From a virus, in the IMG/VR virus record IMGVR_UViG_3300021368_000276, positions 1 through 23,041 of that record: 23,041 bases of DNA. The stretch is one strand, 5' to 3'. The translations under genes and the position numbers were made by a program. This document shows positions 1 to 6,030 of this stretch, one piece after another (position 1 is the stretch's first letter; each line of letters opens with the position of its first letter). The notes under the pieces are model-generated. The model had not been told where the DNA came from, ran no database searches, and was given only the letters and a program-made list of their open reading frames with translations.

Positions 1-1305
1 AACGTGTCGCCATCCACGTCTATACTCTGCTAGACCGTTGATGTGAGCACCTGAACCTGCCGCTTGTGGTTCATATTGTCCAGTCGATTGGTTATATACA
101 ACGAATGCACGGTCATCCTTTTGTAGAGAGATACCCGTGAACTGTGCAACCACCATCGATTTGAAACCAGTTGCCTGGGAACCATCGGCGTGCATACCAT
201 TGATACCCCATACAGAACGTAGGGAGCAGTTGAACACATATGGTGAGGCAGAGTCAACGGTATCAATCTCAACCTTCACGAGGATGTTTGAACCAATAGC
301 ATTACCGCTAGGTTCAGATGACATTTGATAGGTGAATTGGTTGCCCTGTGCTGAGGTTACCAAGAACGATCCATTATAGAGTAGTTGATCCTGCTCAGTA
401 GGACCAGTAACACCAGATATATTAACAGCGACACCCACGGAGAATCCGTGATTCTTCGGGTTGCCAAGTTCATCCACCGTAAATGCCGTGGCAGTTTGTC
501 CATTACGGATAATCTGAGATACAGCAAATTCGTCAGAAATAGGACCAACGATCCTGTTTTCTTCGATTCTTGCCTGCAACTGGTCTTGTGCAACAACGCC
601 AGAAGAGTCAGGAATAGTAGCGTATGCTTTCGAGATCTTCTGATAGTAGAGACTCAGATCGTCTGTGTTTGCATACTCAAAGCAAGTAATCTTGTGGTGA
701 GAGAAGTTAGGTGCAATAGTAGCGATGTCATCACCACGATAATATACACCGTTGTTGTCCCCATCAAAGAAGGACATCTGCCAGAAATAGCAACCACCAG
801 TCAGTCTAAAAATCGCAGAAGCACCAGGCTCATTGACAGCAGTAATACCGAGACTACCCTGTACTGTGGGATAAGGGACATATTTTGGAATGATTTTGGT
901 TCTACGAAGGTCCGAACCAACAACAGAGACACCACGAGGGCAAATAATACCACCGTTAACTGAATTAAATTTATAAAGAACATTGCTACTACTTGTTAGA
1001 TCAAAGTTAGTATTAGCGTCAAACGGTTGAACGTCATTAAAGTCCGCAACCCCTGGTCTGTTATCTAGAACATACTCAGAGGGATACAGATAGATTGAAA
1101 ATGCGTCGAATTCGTCATTACTCAGACCAACACGATAGGAGAATCGTGCCACTTCAAGGAATGCTCTCTGCAACGTCTTAAACGGACGCAATGCAGAGTT
1201 ACCCCTATTGTCATATGCATCCGATGCATCAAAGTCGTCAGGGTTGACGTAGATAATACGTCCTGTCCTCGACGTAATGATATTTTTAAGACGAGTAAGT
1301 GCCAT
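1..1305 (-). CDS. Large virion structural protein, N-terminal part (cut by window edge)
   Basis: An open frame runs leftward from ATG at 1305 to the window edge without a stop, giving 435 residues of an incomplete protein. The N-terminus reads MALTRLKNIITSRTGRIIYV, followed by an acidic DDFDASDAYD stretch and a KTLQRAFLEVARFS helix. The rest is beta-rich and Gly/Asn/Ser/Thr-rich, as in fibre or baseplate-peripheral proteins. I recall similar N-termini in large cyanophage proteins annotated only as virion structural proteins, but cannot assign a T4 gene number. An AGAGGA Shine-Dalgarno-like element lies about 10 bases before the ATG, and a late promoter (1330-1337) sits 25 bases upstream, overlapping the stop of the preceding gene. 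It probably has its own late transcript. The C-terminus and total length are unknown. Confidence 0.8.
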   Translation of the reverse strand, partial: MALTRLKNIITSRTGRIIYVNPDDFDASDAYDNRGNSALRPFKTLQRAFLEVARFSYRVGLSNDEFDAFSIYLYPSEYVLDNRPGVADFNDVQPFDANTNFDLTSSSNVLYKFNSVNGGIICPRGVSVVGSDLRRTKIIPKYVPYPTVQGSLGITAVNEPGASAIFRLTGGCYFWQMSFFDGDNNGVYYRGDDIATIAPNFSHHKITCFEYANTDDLSLYYQKISKAYATIPDSSGVVAQDQLQARIEENRIVGPISDEFAVSQIIRNGQTATAFTVDELGNPKNHGFSVGVAVNISGVTGPTEQDQLLYNGSFLVTSAQGNQFTYQMSSEPSGNAIGSNILVKVEIDTVDSASPYVFNCSLRSVWGINGMHADGSQATGFKSMVVAQFTGISLQKDDRAFVVYNQSTGQYEPQAAGSGAHINGLAEYRRGWRHV

Positions 1306-1329
1306 TTACTTGGGTTCCTCTTACCTATG

Positions 1330-1337
1330 TATTTATT
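1330..1337 (-). promoter_or_regulatory. T4-type late promoter variant (AATAAATA)
   Basis: Reading leftward the sequence is AATAAATA, one base from the T4 late consensus TATAAATA. It is 25 bases upstream of the ATG at 1305 and overlaps the TAA stop (1338-1336) of the 736-residue gene. Its position before the next gene in a very compact genome supports function. Confidence 0.6.
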
Positions 1338-3546
1338 AGGGTGTGCCAGCGCCACCGCCACCATCAGCGGCTTTGGAGTTAACGACCACTGTGAAGTCAT
1401 CAGAGACTGATTCAAATCCAGTGACGTTATATGCAATATCACCAGCAGAAGAATATACCAAGATGTTCTGACCAGGACCAACCACAATACCAGTAGTTCT
1501 ATCTACTGAATTAGCAGCGATTGCCTTGTCATAAGCAATATAATCTTCGGCGTTAGCATATGTTTCAGCAGTTGCACCTGCCTTATCACCTGTACCAATA
1601 CCATTGATGTCAAAAGTGAGGTTAGCAGCACCGCCACCACCAAGCACAGCGTCAGTAGCAGTCAGGGTTGCACCATCAGCGTAATCCTTACCACCGTTGA
1701 CCAAAGTAACAGTAGCAGCACCAGATCCATCAACTACGATAGAAACAGTACAACCAGATCCAGTACCACCAGTAGGAGATACAGAGTAAGTTCCAGCAGT
1801 TCTTGATGCATCAGCACCACCAACACTGTCAAAGGCAAGAATCTTACCAGTAACTACTTCCGCCATGTAACGGTTCTCGTTAGCACGAGTCGGAGTGTCA
1901 TAGAAAGTATCACCAACTGCGAAAGCAGGAGATCCAACATCCAGAGAGATCTTCAACACGTTGCGTGCAGGGTCCCAATCATGGACGTATCCATACTTAC
2001 CAGGAGTTACACCATTGTTTTGAACAGTGTAAGTAACACCACCAAGGTCAAAAGTATCAGCAGCAGCGAAGGTCTCACCTGCTACCTTATAGATATAAAT
2101 TTCTTCGTACTCAGGATTATTAGCAACAGTAATAGGATGACCAAACTGAGCATTACTATCCTCAGTGTTAGCAACTGCGGGTTCAGCGTAGGTGTTAAGT
2201 GACAGAGGAGTTGCCTCATCAATCACAATTTCCAAATAACCATTAGATCCAGCAGTACCTACCTTAGTAACACCAGTAGTATATTCAACACCAGTCAGCG
2301 ATTGAGTTCCGTCTGCTTCTTCCGAGATACGGAGAGCATGACCAGTGTTAGAGGAATCAGATTGATCATAACGATAAGTACGCTCGTTGTCGAATCCAGC
2401 GTTAAGCGGGAATTCATAAGTTCCACTAGATGATCCCTCAGCAATGATAAATTTATCACGGTTTTCAATAGGGGTAGAACCCTGTGAGAAGTTTGCAGGT
2501 ACAGTAGCATTAGAAGTACCACCTGTCAAGGTCTCACCCTCAGTCAGGAAGTTCAGGAAATAGTCACCAGCATCAGTCAACTGAGTAACAGCAGAACCAT
2601 CGGTGTGGTCAACAGCAGAAGTACCGTATACACCACGGATCACACCCAGATCGTTACCAGCAACAGACTCAACTTGAAGGAGTTCGTTACCAATTCTGAT
2701 GAAGGATCCTTCAAGGAATCCAGTTGCATCAGTCAGAGTCAAGGTAGCATCAGCAGCAGCGTACGTTGCACCTTCGTTGATAGTAGATGTAGTAGCAGAG
2801 TCGATGAAAGACTTAACATACTCACCAGCAGGAATAGCAGATGCAGTCGAACCATACACACCACGAGTAACAGTCAGTGTGTTGTTAGTAGTGTTAATAC
2901 CACCAACGTTGATAGACAGAATCTCAGTGCCAGCAGTAGTTGGAGCAGAACTTCTCATCAAGAGAGTTCCCTCAGCAAGACCAGTGTTACGAGATACCTT
3001 AACACTTGTAGCACCAGATGCTACGTCTGCCATGTTGAGAGTTAGACCACCCGTGGTGTTATCGAACGCACGAACAGTAGCAGTCAATCCAGAAGTACCG
3101 CCAGTAACAGTCTCACCTGCAACCAACAAACCAATAAGGTTATCTACGTTGGTTTCAGTTGTGAAAAGTTTCTCAACTTTAACGTATCTCATCACGGTAG
3201 CAGTGTCCTTGAATACGTCAAGGAGTTTTGCAGTTGAACCGCTGGTCGATACAATATCAGCACCAGGAGTTGCATCAGCAAATGCAATACCAGGAGTGAC
3301 TTTCAACTTATATGTTGAGATTGGATTGCCCTTTGCAAACTCTAAGTTATTCGTGGTTGCACCTTCATCACCATTCATGGTGAGGATTTGGTCATAGTCA
3401 CGAATTGCAGCACGGTAGGTAACTCCGCTACCACTAGCATTGGTGGCAGTCAGGACCGTGGATGCAGTGTTATCGATGTTGCATCGATACAGTGATGTAT
3501 TTGTCGTTGCCCCTGGTTTTGCAGCGGCGAGTCTTCCTGCTGTCAT
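1336..3546 (-). CDS. Virion structural protein, beta-rich with internal repeats (736 aa)
   Basis: The 736-residue product is rich in Thr, Gly, Ala, Ser and Val and poor in Cys, typical of an extended beta-structured virion protein. It begins MTAGRLAAAKPGATTNTSLY and ends in a GGGGAGTP tail. Internal repetition is visible: a GETxTGGTS motif occurs near residues 144-153 and 337-346, and an RGVYGxxA motif near 228 and 304. The RGVYG motif follows a strand pattern seen in many phage fibre-type proteins. A Gly-rich SPTGGTGSGCT segment follows at about 589-599, then a repeated-strand segment to about residue 650. No enzymatic motif was seen. It lies 7 bases after the fibre-like gene upstream and is probably cotranscribed with it. 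Similar N-termini occur in cyanophage proteins annotated as virion structural; no T4 equivalent is assigned. Confidence 0.85.
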   Translation of the reverse strand: MTAGRLAAAKPGATTNTSLYRCNIDNTASTVLTATNASGSGVTYRAAIRDYDQILTMNGDEGATTNNLEFAKGNPISTYKLKVTPGIAFADATPGADIVSTSGSTAKLLDVFKDTATVMRYVKVEKLFTTETNVDNLIGLLVAGETVTGGTSGLTATVRAFDNTTGGLTLNMADVASGATSVKVSRNTGLAEGTLLMRSSAPTTAGTEILSINVGGINTTNNTLTVTRGVYGSTASAIPAGEYVKSFIDSATTSTINEGATYAAADATLTLTDATGFLEGSFIRIGNELLQVESVAGNDLGVIRGVYGTSAVDHTDGSAVTQLTDAGDYFLNFLTEGETLTGGTSNATVPANFSQGSTPIENRDKFIIAEGSSSGTYEFPLNAGFDNERTYRYDQSDSSNTGHALRISEEADGTQSLTGVEYTTGVTKVGTAGSNGYLEIVIDEATPLSLNTYAEPAVANTEDSNAQFGHPITVANNPEYEEIYIYKVAGETFAAADTFDLGGVTYTVQNNGVTPGKYGYVHDWDPARNVLKISLDVGSPAFAVGDTFYDTPTRANENRYMAEVVTGKILAFDSVGGADASRTAGTYSVSPTGGTGSGCTVSIVVDGSGAATVTLVNGGKDYADGATLTATDAVLGGGGAANLTFDINGIGTGDKAGATAETYANAEDYIAYDKAIAANSVDRTTGIVVGPGQNILVYSSAGDIAYNVTGFESVSDDFTVVVNSKAADGGGGAGTP

Positions 3547-3553
3547 TTGTTAA

Positions 3554-4888
3554 TTACCATCCTGCCTGGAAAAATGTTTGGAGTCGGAGTCTACCCCCGA
3601 AGGTTGGTGCCGCGAGAGGACCACCGAAACTAACACCCACCGCGTCGATGTTGTTAGTAGAGAGAAGCGTTGCGTCGCCATCAGGGAACTGAATGTTTAC
3701 AGAACCAGTGATGTTCGTGGTGTCAATGTTGATAATACCGTTGACATTATCAGGGTTATTGATCGCCATGTACTCCAACGTCTTATAAGCAAGCGTTTGA
3801 GTTGCTCGCTCTGCAACCAAGACATTTGGATCCGTACCATTATTTAGAGGGGCAGTAACACTGCCGCCTGGGAAACTGAATACGAGGTTGTTGTTGGTTG
3901 GGATGTTATCCATCTCCAACGTAACCTTCTTACTGTTATCGTCTGTATCCTGGAAGATAGCACCTTCGTACGTTTTGTTAGTCAGTACCTGTGAAGATGC
4001 TTCACCAACAACTTTAACGTTCAGGTCAGGGAACGTAACAGTTCTATCCTGAGTCAGTTCAGAACTGACAAAGATAACATAACGAGTTGGATCGTTCTCA
4101 TCATTAGAAGGAGTATTAGAGAACGTGGGGTTAACCATGTTCTTATTATATACGTCCTGCTCAGTAACGTCATCCAAGATAGTGGACTGAGTGATGGCAG
4201 CACCGAAATCGGGCAGTCTGTATGTATGCAGACCAGGTGAATCCCATGCGTCAGTCTCAAACTTTGCAATCTTTGCAGCGTTAGTAGAACCAGTAATACT
4301 CAGATCACTATCTTTAATAATGATCGTCTTATTAGTGATAGTCTGGTTCGTATCAGTAGCAAGAAAGGTGGTCGTAGTGTTCGCACCCAAGTTAGGGAAG
4401 TCGAAACGCTTCGTGCCACCTGCTGTTGATACAGTACCAACGTTGAAAAATACTCTCTTGCCAGGGTTTTGATCGTCCTCAAAGAACAGCGTGTTGTCGG
4501 TAAAGATTGTAGTACCGTCAACAGTAAAGTAACCACTACCCTGTGGAGTGATCTCTACGTTAGCATTTGCCGATGCAGTATCAATAGCACGGATTTCCAG
4601 AGTTGCGGATCCATCCGAGTTAGATTGTCTACTATTATATAATGCTGCCGTACCAAATGTCAGACCAAGTTCATTGACATTAGATTGGTACAGACCAGTG
4701 TCGCGGTCCAAGTTGAAAGCCAGTCCTGGGGCGGTCTGACTTCCTGCCGATACTGATCGAAAGAGTTGATTAACTCTTGCCTTCCTGTTGGGGATGAGTG
4801 GGTCAGAAATGACAATAGGAAGAACTGCTTCTCCCGTTACCAGGTCGTCGCCAACAGTTTGAAGTTGTGATATTCTTTTAGTTCCCAC
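3554..4888 (-). CDS. Tail-fibre-like structural protein with ~60-residue repeats (444 aa)
   Basis: The predicted start is GTG at 4888 (then GTKRISQLQ), with a weak GAGAG element just upstream; there is no better ATG. Residues 53-80 contain APGLAFNLDRDTGLYQS followed by ELGLTFGT, a motif common in phage fibres and fibre-attachment proteins. The body has about five units spaced 53-62 residues apart, near residues 161, 222, 282, 335 and 397. Each has a short strand ending in a Pro (FPN, LPD, FPD, FPG, FPD), and several are followed by a T-Q-T-L-T-N-K-T-like motif (NQTITNKTI, SQVLTNKTY, TQTLAYKTL). This architecture suggests a trimeric or elongated shaft. It has its own late promoter at 4919-4926. 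Exact role (fibre, fibre hub or baseplate decoration) is not determinable here. Confidence 0.85.
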   Translation of the reverse strand: MGTKRISQLQTVGDDLVTGEAVLPIVISDPLIPNRKARVNQLFRSVSAGSQTAPGLAFNLDRDTGLYQSNVNELGLTFGTAALYNSRQSNSDGSATLEIRAIDTASANANVEITPQGSGYFTVDGTTIFTDNTLFFEDDQNPGKRVFFNVGTVSTAGGTKRFDFPNLGANTTTTFLATDTNQTITNKTIIIKDSDLSITGSTNAAKIAKFETDAWDSPGLHTYRLPDFGAAITQSTILDDVTEQDVYNKNMVNPTFSNTPSNDENDPTRYVIFVSSELTQDRTVTFPDLNVKVVGEASSQVLTNKTYEGAIFQDTDDNSKKVTLEMDNIPTNNNLVFSFPGGSVTAPLNNGTDPNVLVAERATQTLAYKTLEYMAINNPDNVNGIINIDTTNITGSVNIQFPDGDATLLSTNNIDAVGVSFGGPLAAPTFGGRLRLQTFFQAGW

Positions 4889-4918
4889 TACACTCTCACG
4901 GGCGCTGTTGTTCCAAGT

Positions 4919-4926
4919 TATTTATA
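4919..4926 (-). promoter_or_regulatory. T4-type late promoter (exact TATAAATA)
   Basis: An exact TATAAATA reading leftward, 31 bases before the GTG start at 4888. Bases 3-5 of the element are the TAA stop codon (4924-4922) of the 79-residue gene upstream. Confidence 0.8.
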
Positions 4927-5161
4927 ACGTTACAGACCTGTGTCCCATGAGAAGAGTCAATAGCGAGTTTGCTTTCTCTCGCATTTTGTCGTGATAGTCA
5001 CGGGTACTAATGACTTCTGCGATGATCTCTTCGTAGCATTGCCGAGGATCAAAATCATCAGTACACATGTAATCGTTAATAGCGTCACTTAGACGTTCCC
5101 TCCTTTGTTGTTCGTAAGTTTTTAAGTGTCCCTCAGTCTGGGACATCGTGGAAGTTGTCAA
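4922..5161 (-). CDS. Small conserved-looking phage protein (79 aa), start TTG or ATG
   Basis: The product is a short charged helical protein: an N-terminal basic part (YEQQRRERLSDAINDYM), an acidic DDFDPRQCYEE stretch, then a long helix ending in GHRSVTL. No function is recognised. Start choice: TTG at 5161 is preceded at 5 bases by a perfect GGAGGA (plus-strand TCCTCC at 5167-5172), whereas the in-frame ATG at 5146 (MSQTEGHLK) has no ribosome site at proper spacing. I keep the TTG start but the ATG would remove only five residues. It overlaps the end of the upstream gene. Its pattern (L-x-x-AI-x-x-Y, acidic turn, EEI/EDI, then H-containing helix) resembles the 65-residue protein at 22607-22804, suggesting a small paralogous family. 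Confidence 0.75.
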   Translation of the reverse strand: MTTSTMSQTEGHLKTYEQQRRERLSDAINDYMCTDDFDPRQCYEEIIAEVISTRDYHDKMREKANSLLTLLMGHRSVTL

Positions 5162-5399
5162 TGTGTTCCTCCATATTAAAGACGATGGGATGGCACTCTT
5201 CCATAATTAAGTAAGATGACCATCGATAAAGATCTTCCATTGTGATCTTTGGATTGTTCTCTGCCTGTATGATGACCTGGGGGTCGTTGGGATCAAATCC
5301 CTCGTCCTCAAATGTGAACGGTAACCCAGAGATCAAAAATACTTTTACTATGCCACATGTATCAAGATAACAATACTGCTCAGTTACGTTGAACTTCAT
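5133..5399 (-). CDS. Hypothetical small acidic protein (88 aa)
   Basis: The 88-residue product begins MKFNVTEQYCYLDTCGIVKV and then has an acidic FEDEGFDPNDP segment followed by helical sequence. It has no recognised domain, signal peptide or membrane span. An AGAGGA element five to six bases ahead of the ATG at 5399 supports the start. It overlaps the preceding gene by 20 bases and the following one by up to 29 bases. It belongs to a run of five small genes between the gp5-like hub gene and the fibre-like genes. Real-gene support comes from coding continuity, the ribosome site and the packing; function is unknown. Confidence 0.7.
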   Translation of the reverse strand: MKFNVTEQYCYLDTCGIVKVFLISGLPFTFEDEGFDPNDPQVIIQAENNPKITMEDLYRWSSYLIMEECHPIVFNMEEHIDNFHDVPD

Positions 5400-5604
5400 G
5401 CGCTTCCTCTTGCATCATTGATGCGATCTTGCCTTCTAAGATACGACAAACTTCCTTAACGGTCGTTGCCTTAATACTATGTAGGTGTGTTGCGTCTTCA
5501 TAACCTAATACAGTACCATGCCAGTGCTGGTCTATGTCAGAGAACCACAGTTTAATGTCAACTGTTAAGTTCTTCTTGCATGGCGCTGAGTTCTTCATTG
5601 ACAT
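5380..5604 (-). CDS. Hypothetical small protein (74 aa)
   Basis: The product contains a Cys-Lys-Lys N-terminus (MSMKNSAPCKK), an aromatic/His-rich core (WFSDIDQHWHG) and a C-terminal helix (VKEVCRILEGKIASMMQEEA). Nothing in it matches a family I can name. The ATG at 5604 has GGAG 9 bases upstream (within the overlapping gene); an in-frame ATG at 5598 is also possible. The first 47 bases overlap the end of the Phd-like gene in another frame, an unusually long overlap for this region. It is likely cotranscribed with its small-gene neighbours. Confidence 0.65.
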   Translation of the reverse strand: MSMKNSAPCKKNLTVDIKLWFSDIDQHWHGTVLGYEDATHLHSIKATTVKEVCRILEGKIASMMQEEAHEVQRN

Positions 5605-5836
5605 ACTGTGCTACTCCTGCGGGATCGGGTTTCCAGTCACTTGGCATGGGCAAATCAGGTGGAAGTTCGTTATTTGCCTGCGCGTAACTGTTTACATATT
5701 CAGGTACAGGAACCATCAATACTGAGGGTTTGCCCTCCTGAACGATCTTGATTGTATGACCTCTTTCGACGAGTGTCAAGCAGAAGTCCAAGTTTTCTTG
5801 CACTTCTTCAATTTTCAATTCAAGTAGACTAGACAT
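5558..5836 (-). CDS. Phd/YefM antitoxin-like small protein (92 aa)
   Basis: Residues 1-48 fit the prevent-host-death (Phd/YefM) pattern: an N-terminal strand and helix (LLELKIEEVQENLDFCLTLV), then ERGHTIKIVQEGKPSVLMVP followed by VPEYV. Phd family proteins typically show the same order, with a basic or polar residue before G-K-P and a hydrophobic strand ending in V-P-x-x-E-Y. The C-terminus (residues 50-92) is acidic and Pro-rich with a final helix; in Phd antitoxins this region binds the toxin. I chose ATG at 5836 because it forms a TAATG junction with the upstream stop; an upstream in-frame start would add three residues. No Doc/YoeB-like toxin gene is seen beside it. It may act on a host toxin, regulate transcription, or be repurposed. 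Assignment by motif only. Confidence 0.7.
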   Translation of the reverse strand: MSSLLELKIEEVQENLDFCLTLVERGHTIKIVQEGKPSVLMVPVPEYVNSYAQANNELPPDLPMPSDWKPDPAGVAQYVNEELSAMQEELNS

Positions 5837-6030
5837 TAGAAACAATAAGTACGTTGATCAGATTCAAGGTTGTCTTGAAGCAACTCGGTGATCACTTGGA
5901 AACCCTCAGCACCATCGTTGTCGAAGGTGAACTGAACGGTCTCATCATAACCCTCATCATCTTGTACGACGATGCGGCGCTCAGGAAAGTGGAAGTAAGC
6001 GTGAGCGATAAAGCGAGGTTCAGTGTTCAT
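5836..6030 (-). CDS. Hypothetical small acidic protein (64 aa)
   Basis: The product is 64 residues, starts MNTEPRFIAHAYFHFPERRI and ends with ESDQRTYCF. It is acidic (VVQDDEGYDETVQF) with a predicted beta hairpin followed by one helix (FQVITELLQDN). I do not recognise a family. The start overlaps the stop of the gp5-like gene as TAATG, and its own stop overlaps the next start as TAATG, so translation is likely coupled on both sides. The link to gp5 suggests late expression with the hub gene but says little about function. Confidence 0.75.
   Translation of the reverse strand: MNTEPRFIAHAYFHFPERRIVVQDDEGYDETVQFTFDNDGAEGFQVITELLQDNLESDQRTYCF

Noticed and set aside
385-963. Plus-strand open frame of 192 codons
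   Set aside because: Antisense to the leftmost structural gene; composition is atypical and no ribosome site or family pattern is present.
2699-3397. Plus-strand open frame of 232 codons
   Set aside because: Complementary to the 736-aa gene; its Val/Ala/Ser-rich sequence mirrors the antisense of Thr/Gly/Ala codons.
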